Assembly: GCF_024679245.1 (NCBI RefSeq)
Contig: NC_090173.1
Span: forward strand, 54,954,306 to 55,018,305
Direction of reading: 5' to 3'
Source of the DNA: Pseudorasbora parva
Lineage: Eukaryota; Chordata; Actinopteri; Cypriniformes; Gobionidae
Length of the DNA: 64,000 nucleotides
Below the pieces are notes generated by a model that was not told the origin of the DNA, ran no database searches, and was given only the letters and a program-made list of their open reading frames with translations. Shown here in pieces: positions 11,435 to 24,039 of this stretch (its first letter is position 1; each line of letters starts with the position of its first letter). The position numbers and the translations under genes are program-made.

Positions 11435-12036
11435 AAAACTGTGGTCATACAACTAAATATTAGTTTAGTGATTCACAGGATTGCTAAATCCCAGAAGAAA
11501 AAAAAAATGTTTGTACAAAATAGTTTTGAGTTTGTACAGTCAAAGGTAGACACTGCTATTTTTTTGAACACACCCCTTTCAACTAATTCAACTAATTGCC
11601 CAATTGCACAGCCTTAAGAGCGTGCATATCATGAATGCTGGGTCTCATTTGTTTTCTGACAATCTACTGAACCTACTGGTAATTTGTTTGCCACGTAGCA
11701 ATAAAAAATATACTAAAAACCTTGATTATTCTGGTTAGTCACATTGTACTGCTATTATTTTGAACAAGACTGTACTTTACTTTATAAAGTTTTACATGTG
11801 GACATTTTTCTCCCACAGACGCGCCACTTCGCTTTCAGAAGGCCTTTATTAACCCCCGGAGCCGTGTGGAGTACTTTTATGGCCTTCAAAGCAAACACTG
11901 ATCACCATAATGGTGTCTTCAAATGATACAGTCTATTGTTGTCCCAACACTCTTTTGTTTGTCTTTGTATTAACAGCTTACAACTTAAACTTTGAGTAAA
12001 TCATGTTTGAGAAATAAAAGATAATCATTTTCCACA

Positions 12037-12392
12037 CACTGTAAAAAAATTTTTTTTGGTTTTAACTCAAAAACTTTGAGGCAACTACGGTACCTGCGTC
12101 TGATTTTTTTGCATTTGCATTTTTATTTTGAGCGAACATCTTAGGGTAACATATATAACCTTGGTTCCCCTGAGAAGGAAACAAGACACTGCACATCTTT
12201 CAAACAATCCAAAGTTGATGACGTGCAATGCAAGTGCTCTTTTATATGCTTGGGTGGTCCATGTGACATCCTAGGACCTGTCGACCAATAGAACTGGCGT
12301 GATTTCACGCATGCTTCAGACACCAATGTCTGTGGAGTGTCCCCATAACAACATCTTACCCAGCATCTCGTTCTCTTCTCAGGGGTTACATA
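12037..12392. mobile_element. CACTG terminus and a short ACCTTGGTTCCC-type MITE
   Basis: At 12037 a CACTGTAAAAAAA terminus begins but has no partner. From about 12144 to 12389 is a short element whose left part GAGAAGGAAACAAGACACTG matches the complement of the right part (GAGAAGAGAACGAGATGCTG). I recognise the ATAACCTTGGTTCCC phrase as a frequent cyprinid repeat. Confidence 0.5.
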
Positions 12393-13534
12393 CACTGTCA
12401 AAAAAAAAGTACAAATTTGTACCTTTTGAGGTACAAGTGGCCGTCACTGAGGCTGTACCCTTAAGGGTGCATTTCTGTACCTCTAAATCAGGGGTAGGCA
12501 AGTTCAGTCCTAGAGATTTGATGTCCTCCAGAGTTTAGCTCCAACACTTCTAAGCCACCACAGTATAAAAGTCATGGCTCCCAGCATGCATTGCAGCATT
12601 AAGTATGTCACCATTGTTGAGATCCATGTGCTGATTCTTGATATCTGTGTGTGTCTAAACTTATCCCCCGTTAGGCCCCAATCATACAGAACGCGATTTT
12701 GGAGCGAGAGGCGCCTTTTTGAATGGATTTCGGTTGGCAGAGAGCGTTATGCGCGCTGCTTATGCGCCCTGGGCCCCTCATGTTTTAACCGCTTGCTGCA
12801 CCTTGAAAAAGGTGAAAAAAGTCAACTCTGAGCGGAAAAGCGTGCAACGTCATTGCGTTTATTTTCTTTTGTCCAATCGAATGAATGGAGAGGCGGGCCT
12901 TCCGTTGTGTTGACAGTTACATTGATTTGACTGACAGTACAGGTGATTCGGGGGTTGCCTAGAAACATAAAAACAAACGCAGCGCACTTCTCTTTTCTGA
13001 ATGAAAAAACACTTACCAAAACAGGGAGTGCAGTGCGCCTCGCGTTTTCGAACCTTAAAAACACGTTCTGTGAAATCGGGCCCTAAGAAAGCTTTTAAAT
13101 ATCAAAATTTAGAATGTCTGTGGCAAAAAAGTATTGCTGGTGAACATTATTCATAGTATATTTATATAGTGATGAGTTGTCACACATTATTCTTCATGAA
13201 AATTTTGTTTATGGCATCTTTTGTTTTAAACAATGTAACAGCAAACTACATAATAAGTCAAACTGCCCAACTAAAGGAAACACTGATCCCCATTATGGTG
13301 ACCAAATTTTTCAATAAAACATCAACATCTAAACATCTGTTAATTCTCAATAAGAGCGTCTATAGACGTCTTTCAGGGTTGAAGCCAAACTCTGCAGGAC
13401 AGCGGCTCACTAGGACCAAACTGAGGAAAACAATGGTATAATTGTACCCTAAGGACCAATTGTGTACCGTTAAAGGTACAGTTATATGTTGTGTTCTCCA
13501 AGGAACAACATTGTACCTCCACTGTCCCTTTTTT
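12393..13534. mobile_element. CACTG-ended element remnant
   Basis: Starts CACTGTCAAAAAAAAAGTAC, followed by repeated GTACAAATTTGTACC and GGTACAAG motifs. Matching GTACC/GGTAC motifs return at 13430-13520, so the right end is approximate. Inside are half of the CCCAGCATGCATTGCAG module (12572-12660), the CACCATNATGGTG relative near 13285, and GC-rich text (12680-13080) without a gene. A fragment of the common CAGAGTTTAGCTCCAAC repeat lies at 12490-12550. Confidence 0.5.
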
Positions 13535-13550
13535 TCTAGCTATAAGAGTT

Positions 13551-13637
13551 TTTTATAGCTTTAGAAACCTAACTGGGGACGTCTTAGGATTGCATGCATC
13601 CTAAGATGTCCTCAGTTAGGTTTCTAAAGCTATAAAA
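13551..13637. repeat. 40-bp-stem perfect-type hairpin
   Basis: Arms 13551-13590 and 13598-13637 are inverted copies around the 7-nt loop TGCATGC. The only two differences would be G-U pairs in RNA. The shape resembles a small-RNA precursor or a very short fold-back element; expression cannot be judged. Confidence 0.85.
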
Positions 13638-14859
13638 GACCATTTTCCTCTGGGACACATGGATCATAGATCTTATATACATTATTTGGAAATTCTATTT
13701 CACTGTCACTACAAAGAAAACTTCATGACAACTTCAAGTCATTATATGTGTACATGAAACAACAGAACAAATTTAGGCCCGCTCTCATAACGAGGCTAAC
13801 ATTGTAAAGTGTCAGCCATGTCTTCAAAATCCTTCCCACAAGCCTCATCTTCTGTGGCACATAGCATTTGGGATATCTGACAGAGGGATGTGGTAATGGA
13901 GGGTACGGCTCTGAGAGACATCAAAGCAAACAGGAAGTGTAGCAGAGCGGTGCAAGGGCTCTTAATTTGGCAGAGGCCTCTGAAGATAGATGTTCAGATG
14001 AAACTCATTAGCATAGTGCTGAGGAGAGACGGCTGGAACAACCAGACACATAAACACCTCAGCTGCACTAAAACACATTTCCGTCACTTCAAATGAAACA
14101 AATAGCTCAGACGCAAGTGTTTTCATTTGCAGTATAGTTTAAACTGCTTTTTGAATAGTGTTACGACGAAGCACTTTGCACTAAAAATTCACTGCTCATT
14201 CATTAATTTCCTTATATGACCTAAGTTCATACTAAACATAATGATTCTTGCCTTTTTTAAATAAATAAAAAAAGTTATATGTAGATACATACAAAAGGTT
14301 GGGTCAGTATAAGTTTCTTACACTCACCAAGGCAGCATTTATTTGATCAAAAGTAAAAACAGTAATATCGTGAAATATTATTACAATTAAAAATTTTAAT
14401 ATATATATTTAGATTGTAATTTATTTATGTGATGCAAACCTGAATTTTCAACAGCATTACTCTTACAGTCTTCAGCAGTGTTGGGGTAAACACTTAAAAA
14501 AGTAATCTGATTACTTGTAATGTAATGTGAGTAATGTAATCAGATTACTTTTTAAGGTAACTAGTAAAGTAATGGATTACTTTTAAATTTACAATGCAAA
14601 CTCGAAATATTGTGCAAACCTGCAATAATTAAATATTACAAGACTTTATGTATTTAATCTCACTTTATTAACTAATGTCTTTGCTGTTGACCTTTGATGA
14701 TGCACTTCAACCATTTGAAAAGCTATTTTTTTGTTTTTATTGCTGAAGTAAGAGTGCTTTCATGAACTTCCTAATCGTCCTATTCTTCTTCAGTCCGGAA
14801 TGGCAGCACAGCTGAAAGGTTTGTTTGAGTGGCGCCCTCAGGAGTGAATGTGCATTTCC
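13638..14859. other. intronic sequence, with a hAT-type fragment
   Basis: 13638-14476 shows no recognisable feature. At 14477 a CAGTGTTGGGGTAA end begins, followed by GTAATCTGATTACTTG repeats. It resembles the complete hAT at 27320-27930, but no right end or duplication is seen, so it is truncated near 14660. Confidence 0.5.
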
Positions 14860-14863
14860 TTAA

Positions 14864-15675
14864 AAGAGTACTTCAGCGCTGGGAAGATGAATCTGTACTT
14901 AAACTGGGTCATCAATGTAGTAGAAATGTGAAATTATTTTTTAATTCGGTGCCTTCTAGACTGAGAAAAGACGTGAAAAATGAGAAAAATGTATTTTTTG
15001 TCTCATGGGGATGAAAGACTACAATTCCCAGAATGCTTCGCTGCCCTGTGAGGCCATTCCCAAAGCCACCAACTTGATTACTATGACTGAGTTAGAGAAG
15101 ACACTACAATTAAAAACTGAACGTGTGTGTTCAATATAATGAGTGAGTCACCGCGCGAGTATCTCAGCACTGAGCACTAACTGCAGGAGTGAGATAAATG
15201 AGCTGATGAGCTCTTGTGATGAGAGCTGATGTAATCGCAACTACACTCGCGGCATACATTCACAACGCGAGTTCAGTCTGGCTCGTTTAAGTTCATGCCT
15301 TTGCAAGCTTAACTTTCATAGAAATTAATTTGAGAAGTTAGAAGACTTACATTGCTCACCATAGCTCCGTTTAAATGAGTGCCTGTAGCTGCGAGCTGAG
15401 CTCCCTGCGAGCTGAGTGTGACTGCCCATCCCCCATGCGCAGATTCAAAGCATGCGGAAATGGCTCCCTCTGCTGGCTGTAGTCTTTAGCCTTATTCCAA
15501 ACATTCCTCCTATGATGCAAATATCGTCAATTTGCATCATAGGAGGAATTTTTCCAGAAATAAAATGCATAAATCTCTTGACTCAGGGGGATATGAGGAG
15601 GAAAGCACAATCATTTGAATATACTCCAGGGTTTCTACTGATACAAAGCCATATGCTAATCGCTGAAGTAACCCT
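14864..15675. mobile_element. TTAA-flanked non-autonomous element
   Basis: Flanked by TTAA (14860-14863 and 15676-15679). The ends AAGAGTACTTCAGCG and AGGGTTACTTCAGCG (complement of the right end) are imperfect inverted repeats. TTAA targets with AGGG-type ends fit Kolobok-like elements; piggyBac-like would be the alternative. It contains a strong 20-bp-stem hairpin (15503-15549) but no transposase. Confidence 0.8.
15503..15549. repeat. perfect 20-bp-stem hairpin inside the TTAA element
   Basis: ATTCCTCCTATGATGCAAAT (15503-15522), loop ATCGTCA, then its exact complement (15530-15549). Hairpins of this size in MITEs are known sources of small RNAs; that is only a possibility here. Confidence 0.9.
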
Positions 15676-15679
15676 TTAA

Positions 15680-17349
15680 GCCTGAAGCTTATTCATTTCA
15701 TTTTTGAAATATACTTTACTATCAATTTACTTTGAAATATACTTACTTTACTGATCGGTTTCTTTCATGACAGTGTGAACAGCACAAACCCCATGGAATC
15801 TGATCTTTTTAATTCAGTAATAATTTGTGCCACTTTCATATGTGGTACTAAATCACATACAGGTCAGATGTTTTGCAACGCGACCTCAAATCTGAACATA
15901 CACTGTTAAAATAATGGTTCTTTGGCAGGGTTTATGGTTCCATGAAGAACCTTTAATATCCAAAGAACCTTTCCATTGCACAAAAGGTTCTTTGTAGTGC
16001 AAAAAGGTGCTTTAGACTATAAAATTGTTAGAAAAAATGGTTCTTTAAAGAACCTTTCACAAAATGGTTCTTTGGGGAACCAAAATGGTTCTTCTATGGC
16101 TTCACTGCATGTGAAACCGCATTTTTGGTTCTTCCTGGCACCTTTATTTTTAATGGTGTAGAAAAAAAGAAACCAAACTGTGATGTGGGCACAACAGAAC
16201 ACTTTTTGATTCAGTCTCAGTTTGTGTAAATCCACTTGGGGTTTAGCGTATCTATTTTTTCCCACATTAATTTCCCACATGTCTAGAACAATGATGTGGT
16301 TTTGTTTCATTAATACAGTGTATACTTATTTTCTTGATTTACCCCGAAAGAATGGAAGTGAAATGTGACAACATGCCCCATAGGTGGGGTACAGTGAGTG
16401 TAATATGTGAGGGGGCACATTGACCATGACAATGAGGGGGGATATGAGGGGGCATATTGACCATATGACAGCTCAAAACGTTATCTTATATAATAAAAAA
16501 AATCTCCAAGACAAACTAAAATATTTTGTCAATAAAATACAATTATTACCTTTTAATAATGGCTTTTTTTATCATTAAAAATGTACACATTTCTAAATTT
16601 GACAATAAACACATCGCTAAATACAGCTATACAGGTTATTTCAAAACATAATAATAATGAATAATTTCTGATATTGACTTTCATTCTTTATTTACCCTTT
16701 TCTCATGGTTTCTCAACACATTTTATAAAAGTATAGAATATAATACCATATTTCTAATAGGGGCTCATTGTAACGCATGTTATAACGCACACCACCTACT
16801 CAACTGGGATTTAAACTGTGGCTCGCGTCTTCTGCTGTTAGATCAGCACTAAAGAACCATCTCAACTGTTAAATAACAGATATAAGATTACAATAGTATC
16901 AGATTTTCCTCATTTTAAATAAACACAAAAAACAGAGATGAAAAATAAACTTTAGTCAGAAATGTACTTTTGCTATGGTTAAATAAATGTTCAGTGACAT
17001 CTTCCGAAGAGTGTTTAATTTTGGTGCAATTTTTTCTCTAAATAATGTTGATATGGCAACTAGTAAATACAGTTTCGTCATCCTGGTGTGTGTGGAAAGT
17101 GTTAAACCATGTTTGTTACAACTAACCCCGCATTTGGTTAGCTTAGCTACATTCTTTATGTCTTTATTTGTAGTTTTGGTCAATCTAATGCTATTGTATT
17201 AATTATTTTAAAAATAAATGTATTTAAGTATTTTTGTCATGTTGCTATGTGCTTGCTAGAGTCCACGGCCAGGTCTGTGATATTCTCATCTCTTGATAAG
17301 AGTCTGGTCTCTCCTACAGCAGTGTTAGTCTGTTGGATTATTTGCCTCT
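15680..17349. other. intronic sequence without recognised gene
   Basis: Includes the MITE at 15901-16158. Around 16400-16465 are two degenerate copies of GAGGGGGCACATTGACCAT. The short frames at 16956-17202 (both strands) are not supported by splice context or domains. Confidence 0.5.
15901..16158. mobile_element. GGTTCTTT-type MITE
   Basis: Starts CACTGTTAAAATAATGGTTC and ends with the complement of CACCATTAAAAATAAAGG. Internally it is a string of GGTTCTTT and AAAGAACC blocks, each pair able to fold. I recognise this as a widespread cyprinid repeat type. Confidence 0.7.
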
Positions 17350-17353
17350 TTAA

Positions 17354-18691
17354 AGGTGTCATGAACTGGCTTTTAAAAAATATATATACTGTTGCCTGAG
17401 GTCAACTAATGATGTTTGTGTGGTTTTTACATTAAAAACATCATAACTAATAAGTAATAGGCTATTTCCTACACTGGTTTTGAGGCTCTCTCCTGAACAC
17501 TGGGTTCTGAGGGGCGTGCCGCACTGGAGACTTGGAAGTAAACGTCCACGGCTAGGATTGGAGAAGATTTGCATATTTAATGAGCTTGAGCTCCCCTGTC
17601 AGTTCAGGGAGAGAAGAGATTGAGGGAGAAGCGGCAACCGGAATGATTTTCTCGATCACAGGGCTCGTAAACGTCTTTATCAAACAAACACAATGATTTA
17701 TTTCTCATCGACACGCGATTGATTGGACTATTATTTTTATATTACACATAGCCTGCATGATCGGTCGATATAAGCGCGAACCGTGCGCACACAGTGCCGA
17801 TGTTCTGTTAGACACGTACACATAAGCAAAACGATCTATAACAATGCAATACTATTACATATAAAAACACGTTTTACTCACATAAGTGTGTTGCACAATT
17901 CCTGTCGGATCCAAATCCAGCATCGACCGGAGATTTGTTTACAAATGATGCCGCAGTGAAATGAAGTGAACATGTCCTTCCCACGTGAGCTGGAACTTCA
18001 TTAAAAATAAAGTTCAAAGCTGTTGTCCGTAACTTTTTTTGTGTTCAAGATTTACAAAAATTATATAATGAGAATGTACAACATGAATCCCTTTTCCAAA
18101 CCGTGTTTTTGTCTTACCCTGAATCATTATGGTACACCTATAATAAGTGTTTATATTGGGACTATTTCAGACGGTCTGGAAGGAGCCACTGCGGAGAAGC
18201 ACAGTCCCGGCGTGATCCGCCATAGACATAAACAAAGAGAAGTAGCTCCGGCTGCAATGTTCTTCCGATGCATGCAGTTCTGTTTATTAACCACTAGAGT
18301 GCAAAAAGTTACGGACGGCAGCTTTCAACCACTCATTCCTAATATTAGGATCCGAGGGAACCTTATGCAGCGACCGTGTTCTTCCACAACCAGGACTAGC
18401 GCAATATCTTGCTATCTTCCTCTGCATGTTTATTGTTGTTGACCAGCTAGCACGAGCCAATCAGCTTCATGAGTTGGTGGGCGAGGCTACTGGATTAGAC
18501 ACGCTGTAGAGGTGGTGTTTCGTAGCGGAGTGAGTATGAAGCACAAGATCGTTTTCTGGTGTCTATAAAAGCTTTTCTTTGACTAAAAATGAAGTTTTCA
18601 GCTCTGAAACTTCGAGCATATTCTTATATTACCATGACCTTTTATATATCAAAAGCTCAAGGGAAAGTTGATTTCTCAATTCATCACCCCT
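17354..18691. mobile_element. TTAA-flanked non-autonomous element, 1.3 kb
   Basis: TTAA is duplicated (17350-17353 and 18692-18695). The left end AGGTGTCATGAACTG pairs with the complement of the right end, AGGGGTGATGAATTG. A 139-codon frame at 18023-18442 inside it has no domain I know and no transposase motif; it is probably chance. Confidence 0.8.
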
Positions 18692-19737
18692 TTAAACAAA
18701 AATAGCTCACTTCTGCTCAACAAACTGCATCATGATTTGAGGTGCCAGTACAAACATGCAGGCCGAGTTATGGGCTAAACGTACCTTCACTAACTCTAAC
18801 TAGGAACAACAGTACTAGAGTTGATAATAGTAAACTTAAGAAGCACTAACGTAGCAAGAAAATAACAGTTGGAGTGAGTCCCTCTCAGGCACATGAATGA
18901 GGGCATGAGTTGTTCCATGTCTAACATTAGGGCACATGTGCTCTTGTCTTTATTTCAACAGTTCTTTGAAAGGCCAACTAAAACACAGATAGCGAGGGAA
19001 ATCTTCCAGACCTTGGAAACAGCAACCGTTACCGTCAGCACACACCGCGGGCCACTAAAGGACTGCTCGCGCTCTGCTACCGCTCACTCTGTGACCAAAA
19101 CATCCACCTCTGTTTCCATTGCTCTCGCCTGTCAACTCAAACCGCAGCTGTCAGACTGTTTACGTTCCCCTTGCCAGCGGCTCGCTAACTCGCTCTTGCT
19201 CACAGCGCCTCTCCCTTCACTTCTGGACATGGCAAGACTCTCCAGATAAAGTGGCACCTGACTTCAAAGGCCCGAAGGAGATGCTGAAGAGACGGGCAGA
19301 ACATCTGCATTAGCCAGCTGATATACAGTATATATCTGTGCCAGCGCTGAAGAGGGCAGACTCACGCTATTAACACAGAGCAGCGGTGATGACAGACCTG
19401 TTAGCACAGACTCTTGAAGAAGCAAAACCCAGACAAAACAGAGACAAATTTGGACAGAGAACAAAGACAAGGTTGTGTGCTCAAAAACGGCCTTTTCTTT
19501 CCGTCAAAGCTAAACTTCTGTGATGTATTTCTTACTAACATTTCAATTAATAATTTGATACATTGGACTTATTGTCCCTTAGGAAAATTAACAATGGCTT
19601 TACTACAAATAATATAAATTTAAAAAACAACAACTGGTTAATGTAGTTAAACCGGTAACCACAAAAGAAACATGGTTTTGCTTAGTGGTCGGCCGATTTA
19701 TTATTGGTTGTTTCTATACTTTAGAGAGCAGGTTGGT

Positions 19738-19863
<126 letters not shown>

Positions 19864-21189
19864 TAAGAGGTGGAGGTATTTTATTTGATTTATGAGTAAG
19901 GTATTTTTATTGAAGAGATAGACTGCCATATGCAGCTAATTAATAATGACAGAGATTGTTTTTTATTTGGACATCCATAAAAATACATTTGCATGCCACC
20001 TCAGTGATAAAACTTGTGCATTCAGATGGTGATTTGTTCACGTTGGAGTGCATTCGAGTTTTGTGATCCTACAAACCTGGGAGCGCGCTTCTCATGTGGT
20101 CAATAACATGATTGTATGGAATTAACTTGGAATAATATGAATAAGTTCATATTTGAAATGATGTAAGAATAAAATCATATTTAATTTAATAATAGGAAAA
20201 TGTTAATTAAATTATTTCACTGTTCATGTTTAGAAATAGGAAGATGTCATTTTAAAAATATGGAAATGAGTGGAAATAAGTTAATACAGCGCTGCAAATT
20301 TAACCAATATAACATTTATTACTGCCGTAATAACGGCTTATTACGTGTTTTTCTTCTCTTTTGAGCGGTGATGAAAGATTATTCCTAGAAATACTTTCCA
20401 GCATTTCAATAATAATAGGCTAGATATTGAAAATGCATTCCAATAATCGCGAAGCGCAGCCGTACGGTGCTCCGCAGGGGTCAAAAAGGATATAAACAGT
20501 GAATTTTGAAGTGATCTCTTTTTGAAAACTAGAGATGTGGATTCGGACGCAATTAAATCACCACACGAGATTGGTGTTTGTCTAAAAACACTGATATTCT
20601 GGATTCAGACGGCACTAAAAATCACAGACTAGCCCCTGTCAATGATGAAAATACCTTACGACACCACAAGAAACAATTACTGTCAGAATAAGGCTTTAGA
20701 CTAGAAAATAAGCAATTGACTTTTTATTTAATGAACACATGATTTTGATGGCAGACTACTAATGTAAAATTGATTTGTCTACTGTTAATACCACTTCACC
20801 TGTAAGGCAATGGGTTTTCACACAATTTTCTAGTAAAGTTCTACAATCTGGGTTAACAGCAGCGCCCACATTTTCTTCAGACAGACATATTACTGTTCAA
20901 ATAATGATACTATAATGATAGTCACAATTGACTCCACAGTGGCTATAAAAGTGGAAGAGAGTGAGAGAGAAAATTGGCCGAAACCAAATCATCTCTACAT
21001 AGAAGAGCCCATAGAAAATTACCATTGACATTTTTATTTCCAGGGAGTACTGAGGCAAAACGGGGATTCTCATCAAACTCCTAATGATCTGTAACCAGAT
21101 ACAGCGCATTGCACACTAGGTAGAGATCTCCCTCAAGAGCTCACTGTAGGTAGAGTGATGGTGTAGAGCAGCTGGTGTCTGTTTGTCAT

Positions 21190-21375
21190 CTCCGCTGAAA
21201 CAAACGGCTTAATCCAGCCTAAACCACTTTGGTGGTCTTAGCTGGCCTAGACCAGTCAGGCTGGTCAGCACTTGTTAGCAGGTCAGGCTGGGAGACCACC
21301 TTAAATCAATTAAAAACCAGCTACTCTGAGAACGCAGTTAGACCAGCTTAAACCATCTGAAACTAGCAAGCCAGT
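21190..21375. repeat. degenerate CCAGC / GGTCTTAGCTGG minisatellite
   Basis: Imperfect short repeats of CCAGCxTxAACCA, CTGGTC and GCTGG in both orientations. I recognise this type from cyprinid intergenic DNA. Confidence 0.55.
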
Positions 21376-22157
21376 TTTGTCTGCAGTGACAACATAATTT
21401 TGGGCTCTCTTTGTTTCTAGAAAGCATTTTAGCAGTTTTGCATGCTTAAAGAAAATATACTGTATACACTGTAATTCTTAAGAATACTTCTTTGCTATTT
21501 TCTAACAGATATGTACTAAAAAGAATTTTTCATGGCACTCAAATATTACAGAAAGTTATGTGGACATATTGACAGAAAGAGAACTCAAACTCAATGAGTT
21601 ATGGAAAATGTCTAGCTCCCAGCATAATAATTGTTAATTAGCATTTTCTGGCTTTCTTTGCAATAAATGATGTGTTTTGGTAAGCACTGCTACAAAGACC
21701 ACACACTCATGTAAAGTCAGGAGTTAATCTGTCCAACTGATGGAAACACTGATCACCATAATGGTGACCAAACATTTTCAAGAAAACATCAACATCTAAA
21801 CATCTGTTGATCCTCAATAAGAACTTCAGTAGATGAATAACATTAATAAGAGAACTCATAACTATTAAATTAATTAATCAGTTTCCCCAAATGTAATGAG
21901 TTAGCTTCACTTGTTGGATTGGACTTTGTGTGTGCTCATTTAAAGTTTGTGATTTCAGTGGTTTTACCCAATATAGTGACGTTTCAGTTATATAAAGTTT
22001 TTGAATGCAGTGTAAAGTATATGAAGTTAATGATAGATAATGTAAATTGATCGGTCATGATTTTGTGTGATATGACTTTTTGCTGAATTGAACTTTAATT
22101 AACAACTCTACAAAAACGAGTCAAATAGAGACCTTGTTTTTAATTTTACATTTCCGC

Positions 22158-23043
22158 TAGGGCTGAACGATAGTTTTAACATCGACATCGCGATGTGCGC
22201 GTGTGCGATAGTCACATCGCCAGAACATGCGATGTGAGGCGTAGTAGCCCATGGTGTATTAAGAGAACGGTAGCGCACAGTAAACACGAGTTTGTTGCTG
22301 GAGTGACATGCACTTTCTGCGTGCCTGCACAGTGATTGGTTCGCTGTGCCGCTGCTCACCGCTCACGGCCAAACATTCACTGCTAAAATGCGCGACGAAG
22401 AAGATCCGAAGTGGAAAAAAAAAAAGGTTTGTACCAGAAATCATCTTTTTGGGACTATTTTGGCTACAAGGAGGATGTTGAACAAAAATATGTACTTTGC
22501 ATGGAGTGTCTTGTGGCCACAACAAGAAAACATTTGTCTGATCACTTAAAACGGCACCACAAAGATCTTTACGACGAATACAAAGCAGGGCTCGACAAAT
22601 GCAAGAATGTTTGTGGCGATCGATAGTGGATAATATATGATGAACTGATGATAATAAGCTGTTGACGCTCGTGCAGCCTCTCGAGGAGAAATCACAACAC
22701 TTGAGCGTTGTTCACAGCAGACCCCGTAACGCGTCTCACTCAGAGCAACAAGTGTGAACGATTCAGCGTTTGAATGAATCGTTTGAATGAACGACTCAGT
22801 GACTCGCTCATTAAGACGGTCACCTGCTGCCACCTACTGGAGGTTTAGTTTCATGTTTGCACATACTTTCCAACATTTCTTTTTTGTCACCTGTAATGAA
22901 GCTTGCTTATTAGTGAAATTATTAATATCATGGAATGGTAATTATTGACTAAAGCCTGGATTGATGGCTCTCAATATCGCAATATATATCGTTGGGGGGG
23001 AAAATATCGCAATGTAATTTTTTTCCAATATTGTGCAGCCCTA
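22158..23043 (+). mobile_element. hAT remnant with BED-finger coding sequence
   Basis: Starts TAGGGCTGAACGATAG and ends CAGCCCTA. The flanking octamers ATTTCCGC (22150-22157) and ACTTACGC (23044-23051) agree at 6 of 8 positions, a decayed hAT duplication. The interior encodes the start of a transposase with a BED zinc finger and nothing of the catalytic part. Confidence 0.75.
22411..22626 (+). pseudogene. BED zinc finger of a hAT transposase, frameshifted
   Basis: The frame reads KSSFWDYFGYKEDVEQKYV, then CMEC, then SDHLKRHHKDLYDEY. This is the C-x2-C...H-x(3-4)-H BED finger that hAT transposases use to bind their ends. A likelier start, ATG at 22388 (MRDEEDPKWKKKK), is in another frame, and the break falls in the A11 run at 22416-22426. 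After the finger the frame soon ends at TAG. Confidence 0.75.
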
Positions 23044-23086
23044 ACTTACGCCACACATTTCAAAGAACACATTCACTCAAACAATG

Positions 23087-23242
<156 letters not shown>

Positions 23243-23299
23243 GACGATTTATGTGCGCAGAACTTCTGTTAACACAATCACAATGAAAAGAATGTGCAC

Positions 23300-24039
23300 C
23301 ACTGTAAAAAAATCCAAAGTTAGGCTAATGATTATATTTTAGTTAACTGGACAATTAAATGCAAAAAAAAAGTTGTCTTAACCAGTGAAAAGAAGTTGGT
23401 TCAATACTTGTTGGACCAACTTAATTGTCAATTTGATTTGTAATTGCAAGTTAACAAACAAACAAGTTGCAACAAGTTAACAATGCATTCTGGGAGCATC
23501 ATTCAAACTCATCCACGGCTCCCAGCATGCATTGCGGCATAAAGCATGTCACCATTGTTGAGATTTAAGGGCTAATTATTGATGTCTGTGTGAGTAAATC
23601 TCACAGGAGGTCAAAGTGCTTAATGTACAATCGGTTTTAAACTGTATTCAGCCTTTCTGATTAAAACCATGCTGGATCTTTTCTCACATCACAATAAAAC
23701 AAGTTAATAGTATTTTGCTCAATAAACTCAGTCATAAAATCAGTGAATTAAATTGCTACACAATGATTCAATTCTTTTTCAGCAGCCAGAGAAACACTAT
23801 CATTAAAAAAAAGTCGTCAAACTGCCCAACTAAAGAAAACACTAATACAACAAAAATCTACACAAAATCAAAAAAACTCAGTCAGCTGAACAAAAGATCT
23901 TAAATTGAAAGACATATGGCCTTACTCAGTTAATGGAGTTGAGTGAATTACTTTGTGTAAAAGTTGAGTAAACTCAAAAACACTGTGGAGCTAGTTGCCT
24001 ACAATTTTAAGTTATGTCATCTTTTCTTTTTTTACATTG
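23300..24039. mobile_element. CACTG-ended element with palindromic module
   Basis: Left end CACTGTAAAAAAATCC, right end TTTTTTTACATTG. It carries the CCCAGCATGCATTGCGG module in fold-back form at 23478-23600 and TTGAGTAAACTCAA-like stretches near the right end. The ends resemble the CMC/EnSpm-type elements of zebrafish. No coding capacity. Confidence 0.6.

Larger units (their letters stand above)
8150..11772 (+). mobile_element. Tc1-like transposon interrupted by a hAT element
   Basis: The TA target is duplicated (8148-8149 and 11773-11774). The ends are long inverted repeats of about 220 bp beginning CAGTCTTGTTCAAAATAATA. They also contain a second inner copy of TTCAAAAAAATAGCAGTGT at about 8355 and its complement near 11555. 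Removing the hAT insert (8788-10761) and one 8-bp duplication leaves about 1.64 kb, the usual Tc1 size, with one transposase frame. Confidence 0.93.
7462..12037. mobile_element. fold-back element carrying the Tc1 insertion
   Basis: Arms 7462-7592 and 11892-12037 are inverted copies. Both contain the near-palindrome CACCATNATGGTG and the stretch GTTAATACAAAGACA. Between them lie a palindromic module (7805-7976) and the Tc1 element. The terminal sequence is unclear: a CACTGTAAAAAAA terminus starts at 12037 but points to the right and may belong to a neighbour. Confidence 0.65.

Noticed and set aside
18893..19249. 118-codon plus frame after an acceptor-like TTTATTTCAACAG
   Set aside because: On the strand opposite to prkca, no domain, low-complexity Ser/Thr/Leu content.
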